Assembly (NCBI GenBank): GCA_037127315.1
Contig: JBBBDQ010000191.1
Coordinates: forward strand, 17,358,501-17,422,500
Origin: Ascarosepion bandense
Lineage: Eukaryota > Mollusca > Cephalopoda > Sepiida > Sepiidae
Direction of reading: 5' to 3'
Length of the DNA stretch: 64,000 nt
The notes beneath the pieces are model-generated. The model did not search any database, was not told where the DNA came from, and was given only the letters and a program-made list of their open reading frames with translations. Of this stretch, positions 11,468 to 22,108 are shown piece by piece. Within the stretch, counting starts at the first letter, position 1, and the number at the start of each line of letters is the position of its first letter. Made by a program: the position numbers and the translations under genes.

Positions 11468-12424
11468 TTGTGTCTTTCATGGATGGAAATTGATAACAAG
11501 CTAATCTATCAGACCAGAACACGTTTATAATTTGATCCTAACGGGGCGCCCCACTCTTCTGGTCTTGATCTCGACTAAGCTCAGTCTATTAAATAGATGC
11601 TGCACTCAGTCCGACATCTAAGCGATACGTTGATTTAATTAGCATTTTTCGCTTCCTACATTTTCATCATTATTTCGTGTCGGCAGTTATCAAAAGACTT
11701 ATCGACTGTTTGTTTTACGGAAATACGGCCGGCGCCAAATCTGAAACATTATCTGAATCAATAAACTGTGTGAACAGTTGTTTTACAGAGAAAAGCCAAT
11801 CTTTGATCACTCGCTTATCTTTGTTGGTCTTTTATTAATCAATGGGCGGTAAAAGGATCAGCAAGGGGGGATAATTCCGATAAGAAAGGACTGTAGAATT
11901 TAAAAAAAGCGAGATTCGAATCTTATCTTTGATAAACAGCTTCAGTCTCTATGAGAATCGGTAACCGCACGCAGCATTGTGCACATCAGCCTTTTCAACA
12001 TCCCTGCCAATGCCACTTTTTGGTCATCATTGCTGGCATCATCTACAGAATCTTCAGATAACCCTCATGAGTGGCCCCTGCATATCATTATCAGCATTGA
12101 ACACTTTTGTGTTTGTAATTACTATCATCATTATCGCCAGAATAATCGTTCATTTTTATCATCAACATGAATGTTCAGTGACTCTGGTTAAAGATGGCTT
12201 CAATTACATGAGATCAACTTCAAAAACTGACCCTTAAATGACCATAATGTTTGATGGGTCGTTAAACTCAAATCAAACCAAACCAAACCAATCAACTTCT
12301 GAAATTTAATGAGAATGGTTTCAGAAGACAAAAACAACAGTAATGGCAATTCGGATATACCAAGGAAAAACTGTAAACATTTTTCCTTTCTATGGGAAAA
12401 CATTAAAGGTCTTAATAATAAATT
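11468..12424. other. No gene recognised
   Basis: Near-average composition with no clear coding frame, splice pattern or repeat relative elsewhere in the window. Confidence 0.4.
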
Positions 12425-12830
12425 TGAATAGAAGTAGAGTTTTATCCCTTGTTTCTTGTTTAAGATTCAGTTTTGTTGTGGTGCAATAGATATCGACTCG
12501 GAACGAGAAATCGGGGAGCCGAGTTCGAATTTAATTTGAATTCGTTGCATTCACATACGTGCAAATATCCTTGGGAAGGTATGAATCCTTCGCTTCTTCC
12601 TCCACCAATGAGTTAAGTAGCAGGATAGATTCGGAACTATAGCCTTGGTTTGCAACCAGTCTACCGCCCAAAGTAATAACAACCTACTGCGGGAGAACCT
12701 TCCACTCACTTTCTCTCAATCGTGTGTCATGTATGGCACTTAACTGACTAGTCTTAGCACTTTCTTTCATTACCAGTATTCCGTTGTGTCATAGAGGCAT
12801 TATCGTCTTGCTTGGGGTGAATTAATAAAA
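12425..12830 (+). repeat. LINE 3'-end relic split by a SINE
   Basis: TTTATCCCTTGTTTCTTGTT at the left and CGTCTTGCTTGGGGTGAATT at the right match the 3' untranslated part of the CR1/Jockey-type LINEs in this window (compare 58190-58345). The SINE at 12476-12750 sits between the two halves. Confidence 0.6.
12476..12750 (+). mobile_element. tRNA-derived SINE nested in a LINE relic
   Basis: Head TGTGGTGCAATAGATATCGA, box B GAGTTCGAATT, end CACTTAACTGACTA. It lacks a short piece around the TGTCTC hairpin seen in the best copies. Confidence 0.85.
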
Positions 12831-13189
12831 AATCGTTTGCAAATTTTACTATCCTCTACAGTAATAAATAATTTCCTTCATTCACGAAATCTTTTGCTAA
12901 ATATTATTATAATTTATGTTTTCTATTATTAGTTATTTTTTGTACTGTATAACATCTGCCTCATGAAATTATGGTATGTAGTTGTAATTGTTCTATTTCA
13001 TTATTAGTTATTTTTGTTCTATTTTTTGTTAGTCTAATAAGATCTGCCTTAAAAATGAATCTTTCATCCGTCAGATAACTTTTATTAGATTAATTTATAA
13101 TTGATCCTATTTTATGAGCAGTTTACGGTGGGAAAGAATCTTTCGTCTTATAATTTTTATTACAGTATATTGTTATAATTATTGTATAA

Positions 13190-13545
13190 TACGAGTTTTT
13201 TTCCTGGTGCTTCGTCCACGGGAATTTAAGCGTGCAACAAGATTTGCATATCAGTTCAGCTCAAACCTTTTATGGTTGAAACAGTTAAATGTACTCGCCA
13301 CTTCTACTCGAAAGGTTTTTTTTCTCACACTTTCTGTCTGTGGAACTTCTGTCTGTTTACTTGTTTTCCTGATTGCTACAATCTCTAAAAATTTAAACGC
13401 AACGCCAATTGCTATTTTCTATCTTCTTGAATCCCATTCATCTTTTATACCTTCTTCAATACCCTCTGTACCCGATGTTTTCTCTCATTGTAATCCACTG
13501 CACACTAGTGGCCTCCAGCCTTGCTTGAGGTGAAATGATTAAAGA
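13190..13545 (+). pseudogene. LINE C-terminal and 3' tail fragment
   Basis: Frame-shifted remnants of the LINE end: RATRFAYQFS, then a segment matching NSFFSRASRLWNSLP with changes, then the tail GCCTTGCTTGAGGTGAAATG. The 139-codon frame across it (13114-13533) mixes LINE remnant with chance sequence and is not a gene. Confidence 0.6.
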
Positions 13546-13804
13546 AAAAAGTTTTGTAATTTTTCTGTTTTATTATTAGTTATTGTTGCTTATCTTATTT
13601 CTTATAATTTGTAAGTTTAACTATATCAAAGATTGTATACTTATGAGATACATGGCAAGAATGGTACCTACAGTATTTTAACAACGCACATCTTAGGCAT
13701 ATAAACAAATAACCCCGACTTCCGTGAGTTCATTTTGATAGGTTACATGTCACCATTATGGTTAACAGGAAAGACAGAGTAATTTTAATATATGACTAAA
13801 TTTT

Positions 13805-15334
13805 TTGGCCAGAAGGCGAGTTCAGATATTTCTGAAATGCTACAATTTGTGTTGTTTCACTTTCAGCTGTGGTGAGAAAAATTTCGCTAGAAACAATGGA
13901 AGTCCTCCTGCGTCCTCCTGCGTAGTTCCTATATTTAAGAATTCTGGCGAACCCTCAGACCCCGCCAATTACCGTCCTATTAGTCTCCTTCCAATCTTTG
14001 GCAAAGTTTTCGAAGCCATTATCAACGCCGAGGTGACTCAGCATCTCATGGCCAACGGGCTTCTCTCTGACAAACAGTACGGGTTTCGCTTCACCAGGTC
14101 TACTGCTGATATGCTAACGACCATTACCGAGTACATATACCGGGCACTCGACAAGAATGGTGAAGCCCGAACCGTTGCCTTGGATACCTCCAAAGCATTC
14201 GACAGGGTCTGGCATGCTGGCCTCTTGTGCAAACTGCGAAGCTATGGGATAACTGGACATCTGTTTGACCTCATCCAGTCCTTCCTCTCTAACCGCACAT
14301 TGAAGGTGGTATTAAATGGGCATGCCTCCCAAAACTACCATACCAACGCGGGCGTCCCTCAAGGTTCTATCCTAGGTCCCACACTCTTTCTGATCTACAT
14401 TAATGATCTCCCCGACACCATTAAATCCCAAGTTGGCATGTATGCCGATGACACAACAATCTACTCTCGCATCGATCAGAAACCAGGTGTGGACGACAAA
14501 GTGAACCTCGCTGCCGTACTTGAAAGGGACCACCAATCCGTAGTGGCCTGGGGTAGGAAATGGCTGGTAAATTTCAATGCCTCTAAAACGAAGCTGTTAT
14601 CAACTAACCACCATAGACAATCGCATCTACCTCCCATTAGCATGGGACAGGCTAGCCTCCCAGAGAGTAAAATACTACACCTCCTTGGCCTTACACTTTC
14701 GGTGGACCTCAAATGGAATGACTATATCGAATCCATTGCCAAATCTGCTGCTATGAAAGTCGGCTCCCTGCGCAGGGCCCGGAAGTTTTTCCCACCTGAA
14801 TCTATTCTGCACATATACAAATCTACCATCCGCCCGTGTATTGAATATTGCTGCCATATCTGGTCGGGTGCCCCTGCTGCTCTCCTTGGGCTTCTTGACA
14901 AAATACAAAGGAGGATCTGTAACGTGGTTGATACTGACTTGGCAGACCGGCTGCAGCCGCTCTCTCACCGGCGTGATGTGGCTTCCCTGTGCCTCTTCTA
15001 CAAGTACTTTCATGGCTACTGCTCCGATGAGCTTAGTTCACTGGTGCCGCCTAAGCACGAATTTACACGAGATACTAGATTAGCAACTAGGTCCCACCCT
15101 TTTACAGTTAAACAAATAAGATGTAACCGTAAATTCTACTCCAACAGCTTCTTTTCTCGCGCTTCCCGCCTGTGGAATTCCCTTCCACAACTCTGCTTTC
15201 CCGACAGTTACAATCTCCAGGTGTTTAAATGTAGGGTCAATCACACTAACTCCCAATTATTCTCATCTACCCAACCCTCATTCTCGGTATCCTTACCCGC
15301 CTATCACCCACCCTCTGACATTTCCTATATTTAA
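13805..15334 (+). CDS. LINE reverse transcriptase, CR1/Jockey type, 5'-truncated
   Basis: A 509-codon open frame covers the reverse transcriptase and C-terminal part of a non-LTR retrotransposon. The first 25-30 residues are probably flanking sequence, because family similarity starts near 13890. In order: ANYRPISLLPIFGKVFEAII (residues about 54-73), DKQYGFR, the first catalytic aspartate in LDTSKAFDRVWH, PQGSILGPTLFLIYINDLP, the YADD box at 14441-14452 (residue 213 on), KWLVNFNASKTK, then the C-terminal IRPCIEYCCHIWSGAP and LQPLSHRRDVASL. The catalytic residues are intact and there is no internal stop, so it looks young. The N-terminal endonuclease is missing, as expected for a 5'-truncated insertion. 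There is no promoter of its own. It may be transcribed passively but cannot move alone. Confidence 0.9.
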   Translation: MARRRVQIFLKCYNLCCFTFSCGEKNFARNNGSPPASSCVVPIFKNSGEPSDPANYRPISLLPIFGKVFEAIINAEVTQHLMANGLLSDKQYGFRFTRSTADMLTTITEYIYRALDKNGEARTVALDTSKAFDRVWHAGLLCKLRSYGITGHLFDLIQSFLSNRTLKVVLNGHASQNYHTNAGVPQGSILGPTLFLIYINDLPDTIKSQVGMYADDTTIYSRIDQKPGVDDKVNLAAVLERDHQSVVAWGRKWLVNFNASKTKLLSTNHHRQSHLPPISMGQASLPESKILHLLGLTLSVDLKWNDYIESIAKSAAMKVGSLRRARKFFPPESILHIYKSTIRPCIEYCCHIWSGAPAALLGLLDKIQRRICNVVDTDLADRLQPLSHRRDVASLCLFYKYFHGYCSDELSSLVPPKHEFTRDTRLATRSHPFTVKQIRCNRKFYSNSFFSRASRLWNSLPQLCFPDSYNLQVFKCRVNHTNSQLFSSTQPSFSVSLPAYHPPSDISYI

Positions 15335-15420
15335 TCATCCTTTCTCCACTCGACGTAGCCCCCCGCGCAGTAGTGGCAGTGACATGCCTTGCTCGGGGTG
15401 AAACGCTTATAAAAAAAAAA
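13890..15420 (+). mobile_element. 5'-truncated CR1/Jockey-type LINE
   Basis: The element ends with GCCTTGCTCGGGGTGAAACG and a short A run at 15411-15420. The same 3' tail recurs at 12.8, 13.5, 28.2 (minus), 30.2, 31.8 (minus), 57.7 and 57.8 kb. At the left end a GTCCTCCTGC duplication marks the junction. It holds the only long open reverse transcriptase frame in the window. Confidence 0.85.
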
Positions 15421-15479
15421 CCCTTCTATATTGCTATGTGATGTGAGTTCTTCAATATGGCAGTGAATGCGGGACAATA

Positions 15480-15870
15480 TCATCAAAGATGAAGGAAAAA
15501 CTTGAAGTATTTGAAATGTGGTTCTGCAGAACGATGCCGCGGATATCATGGATCGAGCATGTGAGCAATGATGAGATTTTGAAAAGGGTGGAAACGAAAA
15601 GGAAATTAATACTGAGCATCAAAAGAGACAGCTAAAGTTCCTGGAACATGCAATGAGGAAGGAGGACTTGGAGAACCTGATACTAACAGGCCAGATAGAG
15701 GAAAAAAGAGACAGGGGAAAGCAGCGGATAACATATTTGAAGGGGCTGATTAGTTGGATGACAGAACGAAGGTTGTGCGTGTAACAGGAGAAGCGTGCTA
15801 AGAGCCACCAGGGATAGAGAAACATGGAAAGCCTATATTCTGAAAAAACAGGACACATAGAAGAAGAATA
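15480..15870 (+). pseudogene. RTE-like LINE 3' terminal fragment
   Basis: Pieces in shifted frames read FEMWFCRTMPRISWIEHVSN, KRQLKFLEHAMRKEDLENL, TGQIEEKRDRGKQRITYL and VLRATRDRETWKAYILK. This is the C-terminal end of the same LINE class as 8525-8850 and 9965-11290. It ends near CACATAGAAGAAGAATA. Confidence 0.7.
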
Positions 15871-16100
15871 TTCACTGAGGATACGAGTATTGAAACTGAA
15901 CATTGTATCAATGGATGAAGGTTTTTTTTTGTCGAGTCTCTCCTTCGCTTGAATACAATGGGCATTAGGGTACGTGTTCTTCAAAATATTAAAGCAAGGA
16001 TCGAACCTAGATGTAATAGGTGAAAACATGAAGCCAAGGACGGTAGTATGACACGAGAGTAATCTTATGCCGATGAACACAACGTCATATTATTTATTTA

Positions 16101-16175
16101 GGATACGGGAGCTCAGTGTTTTAGAATACTGGTCTCATAAACCAGGGGTCGTGAGTTTGAATTTCACTGGAGGCA
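16101..16175 (+). tRNA. tRNA-Met-like pseudogene or SINE head
   Basis: About 75 bp with a box A-like AGCTCAGTGTTTTAGAATAC, a CTCATAA anticodon-loop segment (CAT) and box B GAGTTTGAATTTC, ending AGGCA. It resembles an elongator methionine tRNA. The acceptor stem does not pair, so it is not a working tRNA. It lies 15 bp before an independent tRNA-derived SINE. Confidence 0.5.
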
Positions 16176-16189
16176 TTTTGCATGTATGT

Positions 16190-16515
16190 GCGTTGTGATG
16201 CAGTGGATATCGGCTCGTAACTAGAAATCGGAGAGTAGAACTAGAATTCTAGTTGAATTCGTTGCATTCACATACGCGCAAAGATTCACATTCACATACT
16301 CGCAAATACCCTTCGGAAAGGTATAAATCCATCACTTCTCCCTCCAGCTGTGGGTTAAATAGTGGGGTAGATTGGGTTCTACAGTGTTGATTGGCAACCA
16401 GTCAACCGCAGAAAGAAATGGCAACCTACTGCGAGAAAATCTTCTGCATATTCAGTCATGGATTGAAAGAGACCTGATCGCCTAATGGATCACGTATGGA
16501 ATTTAACTGACTAAC
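16190..16515 (+). mobile_element. tRNA-derived SINE with a short internal duplication
   Basis: Head GCGTTGTGATGCAGTGGATA, end TTTAACTGACTAAC. ATTCACATACGCGCAAA is followed by a second version, ATTCACATACTCGCAAA, a local duplication of about 27 bp. Confidence 0.85.
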
Positions 16516-16921
16516 AGAAAAAATAGAAATTCGTGTGTACATTTAATATATTTATTAAAATGGAAATAGCAACCCAGTCTCTAACTTCAACACCCTTTCT
16601 TTTGTTATTTTAATAAAACTGGGGTGGAAAACGAAATTCAGTGAGTCGGGACAGCGATGAATTGAATAAGACAAGATAAAATAGCCTGCCACAAGAGAGA
16701 TATTGCAAGAGACGGTCAGTCTAAATTCAACCAGCTGCAAGTTGAATAAACCATCGTCTCGTGGGAATACAGAACACGCATATTATTGTGCTACTGAAAT
16801 ACCAGCCAACTAATATTTTTTCGTCACTTAACTTAGACTTGCTTGTAATTTTGTATTTGTTGAATATATATAAATCAACACATTGTTGTTGCGGTCTTAA
16901 ATCTGGTTTTTATTATATACC
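16516..16921. other. Left flank of the Gypsy element, nothing recognised
   Basis: No gene or repeat relative was seen. It does not resemble the sequence on the right side of the Gypsy element. Confidence 0.4.
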
Positions 16922-17173
16922 TGTTGTGAGACCGATACTTTCCTACATCATGGACTCTTCCAGTACTATATTACTATGTGAATGGTAGTATTATGGGAGT
17001 AGCACCAGTCGTGCGCAGCCGCGTACGACAACCAATATCGAACATCACTGGATAGTACGCTCCGCTTACTCTTAAACTATTCTTTGTAACCTTTCTATAT
17101 AATATATCTTTCTTTACCTTCTAACCCGTGTTCCGTGTCTTCCTTCCGTGGCCCCCACTTTGGGTCCACATCA
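16922..17173 (+). repeat. Gypsy 5' LTR, 252 bp
   Basis: Starts TGTTGTGAGACCGATAC, ends GGGTCCACATCA, giving the usual TG..CA. ATATAATATATC near 17098 could serve as a TATA region. Where the 3' LTR has its tandem array, this LTR has about 45 bp of unrelated sequence (near 17006-17050). Confidence 0.88.
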
Positions 17174-17191
17174 GTGGCGACAGAGGATTCG
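17174..17191 (+). promoter_or_regulatory. Probable primer-binding site
   Basis: GTGGCGACAGAGGATTCG directly follows the LTR end. The TGGCGACAGAGGA opening is typical of this class of Gypsy elements. The matching tRNA was not identified. Confidence 0.5.
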
Positions 17192-18189
17192 AGACACGCA
17201 CCCACGCCGAAATCCCAAAGCCCCAGTCCCAGTAGCGACAGAGGACTAGTTTAACCCCACTGGTTCCCACATCAGTGTTGAACTAGAATTTGAGCTGGCA
17301 TTACTACATCAGCGAACGAAAAGCAATACACAGCTACATTTTACAAATAATATTCAAGGTTACTCATGTATGTTCAAACAATAAACGAACAACCAAGTAT
17401 CGAGAACGACTGCTTACAAAAAACTCAGCTTGTGCACAAAACAGATAAACTCAAAAGCTCGAAGTACTACGTTTGACTCATGTTCGAAAAAACTATTCAC
17501 CAAGTTGCGAATTCAGCAAAGTGTTTAAAATTTTATGGAATTGATTTGAATTCCTACAAATCTCGTGCATAAAATTACCCTCCCCTCAAATTCACCGAGG
17601 TGAGTTTTTCTAAAAAAAAAGCAAGTTCTCCCAAAAGAAGGAAAAGAAATCCAGTGCATTTATTTATTTAATTTTTTTTACTGTCTAAATGATATTCTTC
17701 TCCCCCAAATAAAAAAAATGAATTTTTTTTGTCAACAGTTACAGAAGTCCCCCGGCAAAGGAAAGAAAAGAGAAAAAAACCCTACTTAATTGCAAATACT
17801 TATGCAAATGAACTGTTGAGCGCCTACCAAGAAATGATTTTTTCTCCCTTTCCTTGCTGTTTTGTTTTGTTTTTTTTTTGTTTTTGGTTTTTGCTAGAGA
17901 AAAACAAAAATGTGGAAAAAATTTAAATGGTCACATTGAAATTAACGGAACAACGGTATCTCGAAAGATCTAAACCAGTAAGTAGTTCTTCTTAATTTTA
18001 TTGTCTGCCCATTTTTTTTTTTTTTTTTACAAAAAAGAAAAAATCTGTCTAGATTTTTTTGTGTACCCTCCCCTTGGTACACGGGTTTTCAAAGCAACAG
18101 TAATTGCTGTCATTTTTTCCTGTTTTGTGTGATCTTTCATCTCTTTATTCTACATATTATAAAATCGCTGTCATTTTTTTTATCTAAAT
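17192..18189. other. Gypsy untranslated leader
   Basis: About 1 kb with purine-rich and T-rich runs and no domain homology. The 65-codon frame at 17729-17926 ends in a low-complexity phenylalanine stretch and is probably chance. Confidence 0.4.
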
Positions 18190-19042
18190 ATGGAAGCATT
18201 CCAAAAAATAATTGTCCAAATGTTAAAGGTCCAGATGGACCACCAACAAAAATCAGAAGAAAGACAGCAGAAATTGGAAGAAAAATCCCTCAAATTACAG
18301 TCGGACCAACAAACAGAACAGAAACATCAACAACAAAAAGCGAAGAAAGACAGCAACAATTGTTTATGGAGTTACATAAACAATAAATAGAAGTCCAACA
18401 ATTTAAACTTCAGAAAACAGAATTACAGCCCAAAAAACTTGAAGAATTACTTGTAAATTCATTTAACGGCTTTAAAATCTCTGAAAAAGATATAACATTT
18501 TCCCAGAGTACAATCTACATCTTGATTGAAACATTCGAATACGTGCCAGAAAAAGACAAACATTCGAGGCTTTTTACAGATGAAGATATTTTCAACGTAG
18601 ACTATGAACAATGGCCTAGTAAGAAAAAGGTACGTCTGTTATTAAGAAAACTGGGAACTATCGAACATAGTAGGTTCGTAAACTATATATTACCCAAGAA
18701 AACTACAGACATGAATTTTCCAGAGAATATTAAGCTCCTTTCGAAACTATTCGGGCCTAACATAACCTTGTTCCACAAACGTTGGAAATGCCTGAACACA
18801 GTCAAGGACAACCAGCAAGATTTTCTAACGTTTGCAGCGTCGATAAACGAAAGGCAAATCTCATGTTCTAAATCCCGCAATAAACAAAACACGAATAGGC
18901 TAAAGAAACCTCCCGGACCATGTTATCATTGTGGAAAATGGCATTGAATGAAATTCTGTCCATCCAAGAAGAAAACATATTGCAAAAATTGCAATAAAAA
19001 TGGTCATAACTTAACTCAGTGCTGGTACGCCAACAAAACGTG
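18190..19042 (+). pseudogene. Gypsy gag remnant with zinc knuckles
   Basis: Starts with MEAFQKIIVQMLKVQMDH, followed by a Q/K/E-rich, coiled-coil-like stretch. It continues after a stop near 18388 with KKVRLLLRKLGTIEHSRFV and LLSKLFGPNITLFHKRW. It closes with two cysteine knuckles: CYHCGKWH (damaged by a TGA after the histidine) and the canonical CKNCNKNGHNLTQC. The protein would bind RNA and assemble the particle. It is inactivated by at least two stops. Confidence 0.75.
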
Positions 19043-19104
19043 AAAACACAAAAGTAAAATTAGGCAAGCCCAATCAGACAACATAGTCGATAGAAATTTA
19101 AGAA

Positions 19105-19304
19105 AACATGTGACTGTCGATATTTTCAATAACTCTATAAAATTCCAGCTTGATTCGGGTTCTGACCTACCGGTCATCAACTGGCATACTTGGAGAAAGT
19201 TAAACAAGCCGACTGTATTAAAGACGGATAAAACAGCAAAATCCGTAACTGGCGAGAATGTTAATATCTTAGGCGAGGTGATTCTTACAGCAGCACTAAA
19301 TTGA
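19105..19304 (+). pseudogene. Gypsy aspartic protease remnant
   Basis: The segment VTVDIFNNSIKFQLDSGSDL has the retropepsin active-site box D-S-G-S. AKSVTGENVNILGEVILTAA follows, as expected for the flap and second half. The frame is cut by a stop at 19302. Confidence 0.75.
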
Positions 19305-19494
19305 GTTATCAAAAATCTGAAAGCCTACGTACTATAACATTCGTATAACCTATTCGGAACGGATTGGATAGAAAATTTCAATCTATGGAATTTCCCAATG
19401 AGAACTTTTTGCCGAAAAATAGAATGTACAATGTCAAATTCGGAAGATTTCAAAAAGGAACTCAAACAACAATTTCCCCAGGTTTTTTTCTGGC

Positions 19495-20760
19495 GGCCTT
19501 GGGAAATGTCCTAAATTAAAAGCTAAGTTCAAGGTGAAAGACGGTGCAAAAGCAGTTTTCGGAAAGAAACGGAATGTCCCTTTCGCTGCTCTAGAGCAGA
19601 TCAACAAAGAATTAGATAAACTCGAACAAGCGGGTATTCTATCAAAAACAGATTTTAACGAATGAGCAGCACCAACGGTCTATGTCAGAAAGAAGTCCAA
19701 CCAAATACGAGTATGCGCAGATTTTTCCACAGGGCTAAACGATACCTTGCAGGATTACCATTATCCCCTCCCAAGCCCTGAAGAAATCTTCAACAAATTG
19801 AATGGCAGAAAAACCTTCAGATAGAGGTGGATGAAGAAAGTTCCAAATTGCTTTGCATAAACACCCATAAAGGTCTGTACAAATATAAAAGACTGGCTTT
19901 TGGGTCAAGGTTGCGGCTGCAATCTTTCAGCAGGTCATGGACGATATGCTGGGCGACCGTGACTACGCAACAGCCTATTTGGATGATATACTGGTGACCA
20001 GTAAAACAACGGCAGAGCACCACCGGAACCATATAATAAACGTATTCGAGAAGTTACAAGAATACGGGCTTAAGGCTAAGGAAGCAAAGTGTGACTTTTT
20101 CTTAACAGTGATCAAATACCTAGGTCACATTATAAATAGAGACGGTCGTCGGCCGAATTCCGAAAGAGCTAATGTGATCAGAAACATGCCGGCCCCAGTT
20201 AACGTTCAATCGTTACAAAGCTTCCCCGGCCTTGCTAACTTCTACCAAGGTTTCATTAAGAATATGCAGAATCTGAGAGGACCTCTCATCGAACTCTTAA
20301 AAAAGGATAAAGCATGGTTATGGGCCCCTGAATGCCAAGACGCATTCGAGAAGATCAAGAAAAACTTGCTTCGAATCTCTCCCTCACCCACTACGACCCT
20401 AATCTCGACATCATAGTCTCAAGTGAAGCAAGCCCATACGTCATCGGTGCTTGAATTCTCCATAAACTGCCAGATGGTTCGCGAAAAGCCATAGCACACG
20501 CATCTAGATCTTTACTACCACCAGAGAAACAATATCCCCAAATAGAGAAAAAGGCTCTAGGGATAATATTCGCCGTCACTAATTTCCATCGATACCTATA
20601 TGGAAGACGGTTTATACTGCAAACGGACCATAAACTTCTAATAACAATCTTTGGTTCCAAGAAAGGCCTACCAGTATATACGGCGAATAGACTACTTCGT
20701 TGGGGAACGATTCTCTTGAATTATAACTTTAAGATCGAGTTCCTAACATCTAAACGTATT
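19495..20760 (+). pseudogene. Gypsy reverse transcriptase and RNase H remnant
   Basis: Fingers: FAALEQINKELDKLEQAGIL, stop, AAPTVYVRKKSNQIRVCADF. Palm: YHYPLPSPEEIFNKLNGRKT, LYKYKRLAFG and the YLDD active site at 19976-19987. Then KYLGHIINRDGRRPN and FLGLANFY-like sequence with P for L. RNase H follows: KAIAHASRSLLPPEKQYPQI, EKKALGIIFAV, TDHKLLI. The first RNase H aspartate appears as E (SSEASPYVIGA). Stops near 19663 and 20452 and frameshifts near 19820 and 20410 inactivate it. Confidence 0.85.
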
Positions 20761-20984
20761 TTTCATATAACAATCGGATAGTTTATCGCGACTCATTCCT
20801 AAAAATACGCAAGGTTTTGAAAACTTCATCATTGCTACACTAAGGACGAATTATGAAATCAAAAATATGATTGCGAATACAATTAGAGAATTAGAGAGCT
20901 CCCAGTTACTTTGGCCGACATAAAAAGGGAGTCTCGAGAGGATGAATTCATCCAAAGTATAAAAGAACAAAATTTGCAGCAAAG

Positions 20985-22057
20985 ACCTAAATGTGCCTGA
21001 GGTTTTCTCCCTCTGTGAGGATGTTCTACTGTATAATGACCGAGTAGTGATTCCAAATAACCTAAAAAGAAAAATCCTCAAGGATTATCTCATGCGACAT
21101 CCGGGGAAGAGCCATACGAAAAGCCTCATGTGCTACTACATAATTTGGCCAAATATGGACAAAAACATAGCAGACATGATAGAATCTTGTAAGGAATGCG
21201 CGCTTGCAGCAAAATCTCCGACCACGATGTGCAAACCCTTGGCCAAACACAGACCATCCACGGCAGAGAATTCATGTGGATTTTACAGGGCCCCTAGACA
21301 ACATGTACTACCTTATTGTTGTGGATAGCCACTCAAAATAGCCTGAGGTCCTGCAATGTAAAAAGCCAACCATTACCTGTACGATCGGCTTTTTACACGA
21401 GCTATTTGCGCGTTTTGGCGTGGTAGATTGTGTAGTGACAGATAATGGCACTCAATTCACATCAAGTTAATTCAGAGACTTTTGCAAGTCGTATCAAGTG
21501 TACAATATTACGACACCTCAGTATCACCCTAGGTCGAATGGTCAGGCCGAAAGGTTCGTGGACACCCTAAAAAGAGCTCTAAAAAGGCACTAGGCACACC
21601 GAGAACACGCCTATGGGACGCTCGCCTGCAGAAACAATGTTCGCAAGAAAAATTAAGTCCGTCTTTGATAAACTTTGATAAACTTTGATAAGCGAAGTTC
21701 AAGAAAACCGTCTCGCTCCCTAAGAAATACTTTAATCCTGGCAAAAAGTCTTTTTTTAAGGCTTACAAAAACAACATTATATTCTGGGAAGTAGGCAACA
21801 TCAAACAGAAAATTGGCGAACTGGTCTATATTGTTCAGGGACCGAAAAACACCCACAAACGCCATATGAACCAGCTCAGGAAATACCGTTTGAATGAATC
21901 TGAGAAATCACCACAAAATATCTGCGGAGAGCAAATCGCTGCATATTCGAACATTTCGATCTTGACACGCCCCAAGTCTCTTTGGAAATACGACGCTCGG
22001 GGAGAAAGAAAAATTACTCAACCACTCTACGTGAATCCCAAGAGGAAGAAGTATTAA
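20985..22057 (+). pseudogene. Gypsy integrase remnant
   Basis: The zinc-binding part (MRHPGKSH, then MIESCKEC) is followed by the catalytic core. Its first aspartate is in YLIVVDSHSK, the second in CVVTDNGTQF and the glutamate in NGQAERFVDTLKRAL, so the D-D-E residues survive. The C-terminal part is frame-shifted but recognisable (VGNIKQKIGELVYIVQGP-like). Several stops interrupt it. Confidence 0.82.
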
Positions 22058-22080
22058 CAGTTTTACCTTTTTTTTTTTAA

Positions 22081-22108
22081 AAAAAAAGGAAAACTCTTGG
22101 AAGGGGTG
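22081..22108 (+). promoter_or_regulatory. Gypsy polypurine tract
   Basis: A purine-rich run ending GGAAGGGGTG abuts the TG of the 3' LTR. This is the usual plus-strand priming site. Confidence 0.65.
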
